From Candidatus Avoscillospira stercoripullorum (GTDB taxonomy: Bacteria > Bacillota > Clostridia > Oscillospirales > Oscillospiraceae), in NCBI GenBank assembly GCA_018712905.1, contig DVGD01000147.1, positions 1-33,812 of the forward strand: DNA of 33,812 nt, read 5' to 3'. Below are positions 6,253 to 14,212 of this stretch, piece by piece (position 1 is the first letter of the stretch; each line of letters begins with the position of its first letter). The position numbers and the translations under genes are program-made. The notes beneath the pieces are model-generated. The model saw only the letters and a program-made list of their open reading frames with translations, was not told the DNA's origin and searched no databases.

Positions 6253-8700
6253 TCAGATGTTATTTTCCGTTCTCTGGATCAGGTCATTCTGGCAATCTTC
6301 AGACAGCTCAATAAAGTAGGCGGAATACCCTGCGATCCGCACCACCAGATCCCGGAATTCTTCCGGATGCACCTGTGCCTTGCGCATCGTCTCGGTGGAA
6401 ACCACGTTGAACTGGATTTCTGCACCGCCGTTGGCCATATACACCTTCACCAGATCCCGCAGCTTGTGAACCCCTTCCGTGTTACTCAGGGCAGAGGGGT
6501 GAATCCGCAGATTCAGGCACACGCCGTCCATATACCGGCTCTGATCGTAGCATAGCGCCGAAGCCAGCACCGCCGTGGGGCCGTTTACGTCCCGCCCCTG
6601 CGCCGGGGAGGCTGCATCTGCAATGGGGGTGCCTGCCAGACGTCCATCCGGCGTCGCCCAGGTGGTGTAGCCCTGCCCCACATGATCTGCCGCGCCGTAA
6701 AGGCCGGCCTTAAAGACCTTCGCCCGCTTAGAGTAGCATTTCTTGGTGAAGCCGTAGTATTGCTCCAGCACCCAGCGCATCATGGCATCCGCGTTCTGAT
6801 CCGCATTGCCAAAGTGGGGGGCGTCATGGATCACTTTCTGGCGCAGCTCTTCATAGCCCTCCCAGTTGGCCATCACTGCGTCGTACATGGTCTTGCGATC
6901 CACAAACTGGTTGTCATAGCACAGATACTTGATGACGCTCAGAGAATCGGCCACTGTGGCAAGCCCCGTGGCCGTTCCGCCGTAGGAGTTATACTTGGCA
7001 CCGCCGGCAGTGCAGTCCTTCCCGGATTCCATGCAGCCGTCTAAGGAAATGGACAAAATGGCATGGGGGGTGTGGTACTGCACCAGGTATTCAAGATAGT
7101 TATTCAAGGATACCTGCGCCCGGAGGTAATACTCAGCCAGACGGCTCCAGGCCTGCTGCACCTGGGAGAAATCCTCCATCTCATAGAGAAAGCCGGTATG
7201 GATCGGGCTCTGATGGCCATTCATGGGGTTCTTGCCATCGTTGAGCGCCATGGCGAGGATGGAACTATAGTGAATGGAGGCATGGGGCGGGCAGACGCTG
7301 TTGGCACAGGAATAGTCGTTGCCGGAGCCGGTAATCTCCTGGCAGCCGATGATGGCATAGTCCCGGGCATCCTCCAGCGTAAAGCCCAGCTCTCGGACGA
7401 TGCCGGGGATGATGACATCGTCATTCTGGAACAGCGGCAGGCCGCCCACACGGCGGGAGGTCTCAATGGCAAGCTCCCACAGATCGTCGGGCGTATTCTT
7501 GCTGACACGCAGGGAAATCGTCGGATCGTGGAGGCTCAAGCGGCTGACGCTCTGCAGTACCATATACGTCACGGGGTTGGAGGCGTCCTCGCCGGTGGCG
7601 GGATCCACGCCGCCGATGGTATTGTGGAGATAGGTATTGCCGATTCCCACGATCTTCACCAGCGGCCCCTTGCCGCCGCCGTACATGCCATTGACCTTCA
7701 GGTAAAAGCAGTCCAGGATCTCCTGTGCCTGATCCATGGTCAGGCTGCCCTTTTCGAGATCCGATTTGAGGAACGGCCAGGTATACTGATCGATCCGGCC
7801 GAAGGAGCCAATCTGGCTCAGAGCGCCAAGATGCAGCAGGTACTGATATAGCAGCGCCGCCTGCAGCGCTTCGCGGAATGTGCGGCAGGGATTCTCCGAA
7901 ATCCAGTATAGGCTGTCCGCCATGGAAAGCAGCTCCGCCTTCCGGGCAGGATCCGGGCAGGTCTCGGCCTTGCGGGTACATTCGTCACCGTACCGGCGAA
8001 CATAGGTTGTGGCAGCGTCGCAGACGATGGTTACTGCGGTGTAAAACATCACCTTTTCCGCATCCTCGCCCATGAGGTTGTTCACATGGGCATCCAGCCA
8101 CTCCTGCGCCTCCCGGCGGATAGCGCCGTAGCCTTTGTTGATGATCTTGGCAAAGCCGGGGGTGAGATGCCCCGAAGGCATCATCATCAGTCCAACCTTG
8201 GGATTGGCAGCGGAAACGCCCGCCTCCGCCAGCTCCTGATACCCCTCCGGCACCCACTGGGCTGCCATGTCGTTATAGGTATTGCCCTTCCAGAAGTCTT
8301 CGATGGATTGGAATGCTTTCAGATCCTCCGGGCTGATGGCCATGGGCAGATCGTCGGTTTTGGGCGCGTGATAAAGGCCATCCGCCTCCAGCGTCCAGCC
8401 GCTTTCCTCCACGTCATGGGTCACCCATGTGCCCCGCCCCCACTCCGGCTCACTGCCGCAGCCACAGAAATTCTTACACTTGTTTCCCACGAGAACCTCG
8501 AAATCTTCCACCCGGATGGTCATTTTTTCGCAGATTTCCCGCAGCAGCATGGGGCGGCGAATGGCCGGCACCATATGTTTATGGGTACGATAGAATTCCG
8601 TGGTGATGAGCGCCCGCTCCGCATCGATGATATAAAGGCGGTTGCGCGTCTTCTCGTGCATGAGATGAATTCGATCCGTCACCGGACGAAATGTTACCAT
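6253..8700 (-). CDS. Glycyl radical enzyme 1 (PFL2-like, substrate unknown)
   Basis: An 815-residue member of the pyruvate-formate-lyase/diol-dehydratase superfamily, normal in length. The active-site loop reads IIGCQE, giving thiyl Cys453 and the candidate base Glu455; the residue between them is Gln, where many family members have Val (GCVE). The radical loop near the C-terminus is VRIAGYSAYF with Gly791. The family breaks C-O, C-N, C-S or C-C bonds by radical chemistry after activation by a radical-SAM enzyme. No activase gene adjoins it; the only one in the window is at 25690. It begins 21 bases after the ene-reductase gene, with AAGGAG upstream of the ATG, so the two form an operon controlled from the LysR intergenic region. 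The reaction cannot be assigned. Confidence 0.9.
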   Translation of the reverse strand: MVTFRPVTDRIHLMHEKTRNRLYIIDAERALITTEFYRTHKHMVPAIRRPMLLREICEKMTIRVEDFEVLVGNKCKNFCGCGSEPEWGRGTWVTHDVEESGWTLEADGLYHAPKTDDLPMAISPEDLKAFQSIEDFWKGNTYNDMAAQWVPEGYQELAEAGVSAANPKVGLMMMPSGHLTPGFAKIINKGYGAIRREAQEWLDAHVNNLMGEDAEKVMFYTAVTIVCDAATTYVRRYGDECTRKAETCPDPARKAELLSMADSLYWISENPCRTFREALQAALLYQYLLHLGALSQIGSFGRIDQYTWPFLKSDLEKGSLTMDQAQEILDCFYLKVNGMYGGGKGPLVKIVGIGNTYLHNTIGGVDPATGEDASNPVTYMVLQSVSRLSLHDPTISLRVSKNTPDDLWELAIETSRRVGGLPLFQNDDVIIPGIVRELGFTLEDARDYAIIGCQEITGSGNDYSCANSVCPPHASIHYSSILAMALNDGKNPMNGHQSPIHTGFLYEMEDFSQVQQAWSRLAEYYLRAQVSLNNYLEYLVQYHTPHAILSISLDGCMESGKDCTAGGAKYNSYGGTATGLATVADSLSVIKYLCYDNQFVDRKTMYDAVMANWEGYEELRQKVIHDAPHFGNADQNADAMMRWVLEQYYGFTKKCYSKRAKVFKAGLYGAADHVGQGYTTWATPDGRLAGTPIADAASPAQGRDVNGPTAVLASALCYDQSRYMDGVCLNLRIHPSALSNTEGVHKLRDLVKVYMANGGAEIQFNVVSTETMRKAQVHPEEFRDLVVRIAGYSAYFIELSEDCQNDLIQRTENNI

Positions 8701-8721
8701 AAGCCCTTCTCCTTCCGTATA

Positions 8722-10653
8722 TTACAGCGCGTACGCGGCATCAAAGCCGCTGTGCACCGCATCGCCGATCTTGCCGGATCGGCAGCAGTCGCCGATCATG
8801 CGAAACTCCGGTACCACCCGGAATTGTTCCGCCTCCGCCCGGCGGGGTTTCAAGCCAACAGCCCAAATGACCAGATCCGCCTCCACCAAAATGGTCTCGC
8901 CGTTTCGCCGGCACTCCACCGCATCTGCGCCGATGCGCACAACCCGCGTCTCATCCAGCTCGGTAAGCCCCGCGCCGATGCGCTCGAGTAAGGCAATGGA
9001 CATGGTGCGGGTGGTGCGGCTGCCCGGCCCCATGGGCAAAACATCCCGGGCGCGCAGATCCACGATGTTCACCGTGTTCCCTGCTTCCTTGTAATGGCAG
9101 GCGGCCTCATACCCCGTCATCCCGCCGCCAATGATTACCACTCGCTTGCCGGTCACATCCATCGGAAGATTCTCACAGGTGTAGGTGGGCATTGCAGGAT
9201 CCGCCGCAATGGGTGCAGCCATGGGAGAAGCGCCCACTGCTGCGATCACGGCATCAAAGCCTTCCTGTTCCAAAAGCGCCGGCGTCGCTTCTGTATGGAG
9301 CCGGATATCTGCCACCAGCTTTTCCGTCTGCGCCACTGCCCAGTGCAGGTATGGCACAAAATCCTCCTTCACCGGCAGCATGGAAGCCGTTCGCAAATTG
9401 CCGCCCAGCTGGCTTTCCCGCTCAAACAGCGTTACGCTGTGGCCGCGCAGCACGGCAGTTCTTGCCGCCTGCATCCCGCCGGGGCCGCCGCCGATCACCG
9501 CCACGCGTTTGGATTTCCGGGCGGGCGGGAGGGTGCCCTCGGGGAATTCATCCTCCTGTCCACATAGGGGATTCACGGCGCACACCACGGTGCTGTCCTG
9601 GCTGACGCCGAAGCAGTAGCCGCAGCGGATGCAGGGAGCGGCCTCCTCGGGGTGGCCGGTGGCGTACTTGAGGGGGAAGTCCGGGTCGGCCAGGAAGGGG
9701 CGGCAAAATGCAATCATATCTGCATCGCCGTTTTCCAGCGCCCGTTCGCCCAGCTCCGGGTTCATCATACCGGCAACCACCGCCACAGCTGCCTTGGTGT
9801 GCCGCTTAATCTCCCGGGCAAACTTCAGATTGATGCCCTTTTCCATGTAGCAGTTGGGGAAGCAGAAGCGGCTATAGCCGGGCAGGCTGATGAGGCCGCC
9901 GGAAACGTGGTACAGGTCGATCTTCCCCTCCAGGCACTCCAACAGTTCCAGGGTGTCCTTGAGTTCCAGGCCGTCGGTGGTATACTCGCTGCCTGAGATC
10001 CGGTACTCGATGACAAAGTCTTCGCCGCACAGCCTCCGAACTTCATCGCACACTTCGCGGATGAACCGGCTGCGGTTTTCCACGCTGCCGCCATACGCGT
10101 CGGTACGGTGGTTGGTCAGGGGGCTTGCAAACTGCGCCAGCAGATTTCCGTGGCCGCCGTGAAGCATGACCATCCGAAAGCCGCTGTTCTTGCACAGCAA
10201 GGCAGACTGGGCGTAGGCATTTGCCATGTCGTGAATCTGCTCTATGGTCATTTCCACATCCCCGGGCTTCCGGGGAGAGGGGCCGATGGGCGCGCCGGTG
10301 CTTCGGAACGGATGGGCATTGAGGCCGGGATGGTTGATCTCAATGTCCGCCACAGCGCCGTAGCGCTCCACGCCCCGGACGAACTCGGAAAGGCCGATCT
10401 GTACCCGGGGACTGGATAAATCCACCTGCCGCGCTTCGTCGCGATAGTGGGTCATATCCAGCGAGCAGTTGCCCAAAGTGACCACTGCCGCGCCGCCTCG
10501 TGCGGAAGCGCGGTGAAACTGGATCAGCTCCCGGGTGACGCAGCCATCATTGGAGGCCATGCCCGGCACCATAGGAGCGTGAATGATTCGGTTGCGGAAC
10601 GTAATGCCCCGGATGGTCAGGGGGCTAAAAATCAGAGGATAATCCGTTTGCAT
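8722..10653 (-). CDS. FMN/[4Fe-4S]/FAD ene-reductase (FadH/BaiCD-like)
   Basis: A 643-residue protein of the 2,4-dienoyl-CoA reductase type. Residues 1 to about 335 form the FMN TIM barrel, with the old-yellow-enzyme motif HGGHGNLLAQFASPLTNHR and then DAYGGS. A cysteine cluster CIRCGYC...C binds a [4Fe-4S] centre, spaced CxxCxxC rather than the CxxCxxxC of E. coli FadH. The C-terminal part is an FAD/NAD(P) domain (AVIGGGPGGMQAA, VVIIGGGMTGYEAA). Such enzymes pass electrons from NAD(P)H to an activated C=C bond, or run as amine or steroid oxidoreductases. I chose the ATG at 10653, with AAGGA nine bases upstream; an ATG at 10662 is possible but sits directly on that site. It heads the operon that includes GRE1. 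Confidence 0.9.
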   Translation of the reverse strand: MQTDYPLIFSPLTIRGITFRNRIIHAPMVPGMASNDGCVTRELIQFHRASARGGAAVVTLGNCSLDMTHYRDEARQVDLSSPRVQIGLSEFVRGVERYGAVADIEINHPGLNAHPFRSTGAPIGPSPRKPGDVEMTIEQIHDMANAYAQSALLCKNSGFRMVMLHGGHGNLLAQFASPLTNHRTDAYGGSVENRSRFIREVCDEVRRLCGEDFVIEYRISGSEYTTDGLELKDTLELLECLEGKIDLYHVSGGLISLPGYSRFCFPNCYMEKGINLKFAREIKRHTKAAVAVVAGMMNPELGERALENGDADMIAFCRPFLADPDFPLKYATGHPEEAAPCIRCGYCFGVSQDSTVVCAVNPLCGQEDEFPEGTLPPARKSKRVAVIGGGPGGMQAARTAVLRGHSVTLFERESQLGGNLRTASMLPVKEDFVPYLHWAVAQTEKLVADIRLHTEATPALLEQEGFDAVIAAVGASPMAAPIAADPAMPTYTCENLPMDVTGKRVVIIGGGMTGYEAACHYKEAGNTVNIVDLRARDVLPMGPGSRTTRTMSIALLERIGAGLTELDETRVVRIGADAVECRRNGETILVEADLVIWAVGLKPRRAEAEQFRVVPEFRMIGDCCRSGKIGDAVHSGFDAAYAL

Positions 10654-10699
10654 CTGCTCCATTCCTTCCCATTGCGGCAGCGCCGCTTCTTCTGGTGCT

Positions 10700-10728
10700 A
10701 TTATAGCGCGGCTCCTTTGAATTAACAA
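10700..10728 (-). promoter_or_regulatory. Promoter of the ene-reductase/GRE1 operon
   Basis: Minus strand: -35 TTGTTA (10723-10728), 17-base spacer, -10 TATAAT (10700-10705). The -35 hexamer is part of the repeat ATTAACAA, which recurs inverted at 10760-10767, so the LysR-type regulator probably acts here. Confidence 0.7.
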
Positions 10729-10746
10729 ACAAAATATGAGGTAATA

Positions 10747-10765
10747 TAACAAATAAATATTGTTA
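10747..10765. promoter_or_regulatory. Candidate LysR-type operator
   Basis: TAACAA-N7-TTGTTA is a 19-base interrupted palindrome with the T-N11-A feature of LysR boxes. Its right half is also the -35 of the LysR gene. A further TAACAA half-site lies at 10723-10728. Assignment to the adjacent regulator is inference from position. Confidence 0.6.
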
Positions 10766-10788
10766 ATCAGCGCGTACTGTGCTATACT
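10760..10788 (+). promoter_or_regulatory. Promoter of the LysR-family regulator gene
   Basis: -35 TTGTTA (10760-10765), 17-base spacer, -10 TATACT (10783-10788). The -35 coincides with an operator half, which predicts autoregulation. Confidence 0.65.
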
Positions 10789-10819
10789 GGCACCAATACA
10801 GCGAAAGGAGCGAAGGCGC

Positions 10820-11716
10820 ATGTTCAGCAAACACATTTCCTTTTTTCTAGAGGCCGCCCAGTGCCTGAACTTCACCGAGGCCGCCAAGCGGATGTATGTC
10901 AGCCAGCAGGCGATGACCTGGCATATTGCCGCCTTGGAAAAAGAGCTCAATCTCACGCTGTTCGTCCGTTCCACCCGCTCGGTGCAGCTGACGCCGGTGG
11001 GAATCTATCTGCGGGATCAGTTTTCCCGGCTCAGCGATGAGATGAATCTCATTGTGGAACGGGCAAAAAAAATGAGCACCGAGCAGCTCAGCCGCCTCAG
11101 CTTGGGTTTTTACCACGGCCTGTCCCGCCAGCGGATTATCATCCCGATCCTCACCGCGCTGCGCCAGCAGTGCCCGGATACGTTTTTCGACGTCCAGGTG
11201 CTGGATATGACCACATTGCGCAACCGCCTGCTGGACGGCAAGGTGGATCTTGGCATTACCATGACCGACGCCGGCACCGCATGGCCGGGGATGCAGACCA
11301 CCGTTCTGCGCAGCTACCCCTTCGGCATTTACCTCGCGAAGGATCATCCCCTGCTGGAGGGCGGCTTTTCTCCAGAAAAGCTGCGCGCCATCAGTTATCT
11401 CACCACGGAGCGTCCCGGCGCCCTGTTGGGAGAGGGGCGCCGGCAAGCGCGTCCCAGTTGGCTCCAGAATTTGCCCTGCCGGGACACACTGTTTTTGCCG
11501 GATATGGATACCCTGATGGTTTACGTGGAAAGCAGGCGTGGCTTTACCTGCCTGACGGACAATCTGCAGGCGCTGGACGGCAACGCCCGTCTCGTGCGGT
11601 TGGAACTGCCTGCACCGGGGGGCTTTTCCCAGATGATCTGCGCCTATCCGGAAAATACGCCCAATCCGTTGGCCGGCTCCATGGCCGGCCTGTGCCGCGG
11701 AGCCCTGGAGGAATAA
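10820..11716 (+). CDS. LysR-family transcriptional regulator
   Basis: A 298-residue LysR-type regulator of standard length. The N-terminal winged HTH is clear (SFFLEAAQCLNFTEAAKRMY, then VSQQAMTWHIAALEKELNLTLFVR), and a periplasmic-binding-protein-like effector domain covers about residues 90-290. It is transcribed divergently from the ene-reductase/GRE1 operon, the classic arrangement for a LysR activator of its neighbour. The effector is presumably the pathway substrate or an intermediate. The ATG at 10820 has GGAG upstream. It is convergent with the DUF169-like gene, 32 bases apart. Confidence 0.93.
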   Translation: MFSKHISFFLEAAQCLNFTEAAKRMYVSQQAMTWHIAALEKELNLTLFVRSTRSVQLTPVGIYLRDQFSRLSDEMNLIVERAKKMSTEQLSRLSLGFYHGLSRQRIIIPILTALRQQCPDTFFDVQVLDMTTLRNRLLDGKVDLGITMTDAGTAWPGMQTTVLRSYPFGIYLAKDHPLLEGGFSPEKLRAISYLTTERPGALLGEGRRQARPSWLQNLPCRDTLFLPDMDTLMVYVESRRGFTCLTDNLQALDGNARLVRLELPAPGGFSQMICAYPENTPNPLAGSMAGLCRGALEE

Positions 11717-11748
11717 GAAGGCCGCCAGCTTGGGATCGCCCCTTCTTG

Positions 11749-12531
11749 TCAGCGCACATTCCAGAACTGAAACAGCGCTTGGTAAAAGGGCGGCTGCGAG
11801 AAGGCAAGCTGCATCTGCGGGTGGAAATCCTCGTATCCCGCGCCCCGTTCACGCCAGTAGCGGCATCCCCGTTCCAGCTCTTCCAGCCGGCTGATGGGCA
11901 CCGCCAGAATGGTCTCGTTGGAGCCGGACAGGGCGCGCTCCTGGTCGCCGGGATCGGGAATGGCGATGCCATAGTCCCCTGTGAGGATTGGCTCAGCGAT
12001 GGTGTGCATGCAGGAATCGATGGGATCCAAGGTGGTCTGCAGCAGCGCACCTGTCTCGTGCTTGATCGCCATCAGGAAGAAACGGAGCTGAAAATTGTTG
12101 TCGCAGGGGAACAAAATCACATCCGGGCGGAAGGAGCAGGTTTCCGCCGGCCCCATCAAAATCCCCTGGTGGACGGGAAGCACCGGGAAAGACCGCAGGA
12201 GCTCGGCCGCTTTTTCCGGATCCCGGATCCCCAGGCGATCCCGGATGGCGAAAAAGGCCGGACTCCCCGGCGTGATCTCGCCCAGCCCCAGCCATACCAT
12301 GGGATTCCAGCAGCTGTGATCTGTCCGTTCCATGTAGACAGTTTTCCCCTCCCGCTTTACCAGCGCCAGCCCCTGACATAGGGCAATGGGAGTGCCCAGG
12401 GATGTGACGGGGCGGATTGCCTCCGGCGGCGCAGGATCATCCCAAAGTGCCACGGCCTGGGGATGGAGGCTCAGGCGGGCGGATTGCGCCACATAGTGGG
12501 CGGAAGCGCTGCATTGCGCCGGGGTCATCAT
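11749..12531 (-). CDS. DUF169-like protein (COG2043 type), function unknown
   Basis: A 260-residue soluble protein resembling the DUF169 family: an N-terminal TPIALCQGLALV region, a middle CxFRPDVILF segment, and a C-terminal pattern ending NETILAVPISRLEELERG. Two Cys after SFRPD, in ILFPC and DSCMH, might bind metal or cofactor. The start ATG overlaps the kinase stop as ATGA, so the two genes are translationally coupled. A longer open frame continues upstream but runs inside the kinase gene and looks spurious. The family has no firmly established function that I can cite. The coupling suggests that it acts in the same pathway as the sugar-kinase-like protein. Confidence 0.78.
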   Translation of the reverse strand: MMTPAQCSASAHYVAQSARLSLHPQAVALWDDPAPPEAIRPVTSLGTPIALCQGLALVKREGKTVYMERTDHSCWNPMVWLGLGEITPGSPAFFAIRDRLGIRDPEKAAELLRSFPVLPVHQGILMGPAETCSFRPDVILFPCDNNFQLRFFLMAIKHETGALLQTTLDPIDSCMHTIAEPILTGDYGIAIPDPGDQERALSGSNETILAVPISRLEELERGCRYWRERGAGYEDFHPQMQLAFSQPPFYQALFQFWNVR

Positions 12532-14045
12532 CGGTCGATAAAGCACTGGATGGCGTCCCATACGCCGTCCAGGCCTTCGATGACCTTGCAGTACAGGTCG
12601 TACTTCCTGTCGTAGACATCCCGGTACGCCGCTCTGGGCAGGTACGTCCGCCCCAGCTTGGTCATGAGATCGGAGGCAGTCTGATAATCCTTGCAATTTC
12701 CGCAAGCTACGGACGCGTTGATGGCGCAGCCCAGGGTGCCGGTTTCGCCGATGTCGGCAGTCTGAACCGGCATGCCGCACACGTCCGCGAAGATCTGCGC
12801 CCACACCGCACTTTGGGCGGCACCGCCTGCCAGCCGGATGCCCGCCACCGGGTGATCCAGACTTTTCTTCAGCTTTTCCAGATGGTAGCGGTGGGAGAAC
12901 ACAATGCCCTCGTAAATGCCCCGTGTGATATGGGCACGGGTGTGGTGCATGGAAAGCCCCACCAGAGCGCCTCGGGCATTGGGGTGGACGTTGCTGGCCA
13001 TGAGAAACGGCAGAAAAATGGGGCAGAACGCATCCGGGCTGACGCTCTCGCACCAGGCATTGAGTTTCTCATAGACCGAGCCGGGCGTCTGCTTCACCTC
13101 CGGCAGCAATTGGTCGATATACCACTGGTTATTGCCCGCAGAGGTGGGGCTGCTCTCTTCCACCAGATAGTAGGCGGGGTCGCAGAACAGGGAGTTCAGC
13201 TTGACCGAGCCGTCCAGAGCCGGCGTCTCACGGATATACCCATTAATGCTCCAGGTGCCGGCGATCATGCACAGCCGGGCGGGATCGGACACGCCCACGG
13301 CAATGGCGCATGCATCGATGTCAAACATTCCGCCGGCCACGGGCGTACCGGCTGCCAGCCCGGTTTGCGCCGCGGTCTCGGGCGTGATGACGCCGCAAAT
13401 CTCCGCGGAAGTGCACAAAGGCGGCAGCGCATGGGCGAACATGGAAAGATCCAGCAGCTCCAAAATTCTCGGATCATACTGCTTGGTGTAGAGATTTAGC
13501 AAATTGGAACCGGATACGCATGTAAGCTCTGCCCGCGCCTGGCGGGTCAGCCGGAAGCGGATATAGTCCACACAGGAAAAGATATATTTGATCCGGTCAA
13601 TGAGCTCCGGCATTTCATCCCGGATCCACGCCAGCAGCGCCACCGGCTGGCAGCTGAGAATGCCCTGGCAGGTGTAGGCAAAGAGCTTTTGCGCCGTGCC
13701 GTCGGCCTCCCAGCGGGGCGGGTATGCCCACGCTCGGTTGTCTGTGGACAAAATGGCGTGGGACACAGGATGGCCGTCCTTGCCCCACAGATACAGCCCC
13801 TTGCCGTGGCCGCAGCAGGATATGCAGGCAATCTCCGCCGTATTCACGCCGGATTTCTCCAGCACCGTGCGGATCATCCGGCAGTTGTCCTCCCACATGG
13901 TTTCCATGTCCCGCTCGCAGTAGCCGGACTGGGATGCGATGGTACCGGAGCTGCAGGAAGCCACCTGAATTTCCCGTCCGGTTTCGTCGTAAAGGGCGGC
14001 TTTTGTGGTAGTGCCGCCGTTGTCTATTCCAAGATAATATGGCAT
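12528..14045 (-). CDS. FGGY-family carbohydrate kinase
   Basis: A 505-residue ATP-dependent sugar or sugar-acid kinase. The N-terminal phosphate motif is YLGIDNGGTTTKAALYDETG. MFDIDACAIAVGV contains the expected catalytic Asp, and the C-terminal FGGY signature region reads AGGAAQSAVWAQIFADVCGM. The family includes xylulokinase, gluconokinase and glycerol kinase; similarity looks closest to the xylulokinase side, but the substrate is not assigned. I prefer the ATG at 14045, which has GGAGGAG six bases upstream. The ATG at 14051 used by a simple longest-frame call abuts that site. It heads a two-gene unit with the DUF169-like gene, divergent from a LacI-type regulator. Confidence 0.9.
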   Translation of the reverse strand: MPYYLGIDNGGTTTKAALYDETGREIQVASCSSGTIASQSGYCERDMETMWEDNCRMIRTVLEKSGVNTAEIACISCCGHGKGLYLWGKDGHPVSHAILSTDNRAWAYPPRWEADGTAQKLFAYTCQGILSCQPVALLAWIRDEMPELIDRIKYIFSCVDYIRFRLTRQARAELTCVSGSNLLNLYTKQYDPRILELLDLSMFAHALPPLCTSAEICGVITPETAAQTGLAAGTPVAGGMFDIDACAIAVGVSDPARLCMIAGTWSINGYIRETPALDGSVKLNSLFCDPAYYLVEESSPTSAGNNQWYIDQLLPEVKQTPGSVYEKLNAWCESVSPDAFCPIFLPFLMASNVHPNARGALVGLSMHHTRAHITRGIYEGIVFSHRYHLEKLKKSLDHPVAGIRLAGGAAQSAVWAQIFADVCGMPVQTADIGETGTLGCAINASVACGNCKDYQTASDLMTKLGRTYLPRAAYRDVYDRKYDLYCKVIEGLDGVWDAIQCFIDR

Positions 14046-14071
14046 AGGCATCTCCTCCTCGTCTTTTTTTC

Positions 14072-14100
14072 AACATAATCGACGGGCTTAAAAATGTCAA
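14072..14100 (-). promoter_or_regulatory. Promoter of the kinase/DUF169 operon
   Basis: Minus strand: TTGACA (14095-14100), 17-base spacer, TATGTT (14072-14077). Confidence 0.7.
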
Positions 14101-14122
14101 GCAGATCTATCTTACAGAATTT

Positions 14123-14136
14123 TTAATAATTAGTAA
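14123..14136. promoter_or_regulatory. Weak palindrome between divergent promoters
   Basis: TTAATAATTAGTAA is a 14-base palindrome with one mismatched pair, midway between the two -35 boxes. It might be an operator. It lacks the central CG usual for LacI-family sites, so the link is weak. Confidence 0.25.
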
Positions 14137-14139
14137 TGT

Positions 14140-14168
14140 TTGACAGATGGTTTTTTTGTGCTTATAAT
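14140..14168 (+). promoter_or_regulatory. Consensus sigma-A promoter of the LacI-family regulator
   Basis: TTGACA (14140-14145), 17-base spacer, TATAAT (14163-14168): a full consensus match. A small hairpin GGCTG-CGA-CAGCC lies at 14181-14193 just downstream and could be an operator or leader structure. Confidence 0.85.
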
Positions 14169-14212
14169 ACAAACATCTATGGCTGCGACAGCCGAGGAGA
14201 GGACAGGTCTGT

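Noticed and set aside
10654-10974. N-terminal extension of the ene-reductase up to 10974
   Set aside because: It would run through the divergent promoters and into the LysR gene; the extension has no family similarity, and a good start with a ribosome site lies at 10653.
12532-13053. N-terminal extension of the DUF169-like protein
   Set aside because: It lies within the kinase gene in another frame and reads as Arg/Gly/His-rich shadow; the ATGA-coupled start at 12531 fits better.
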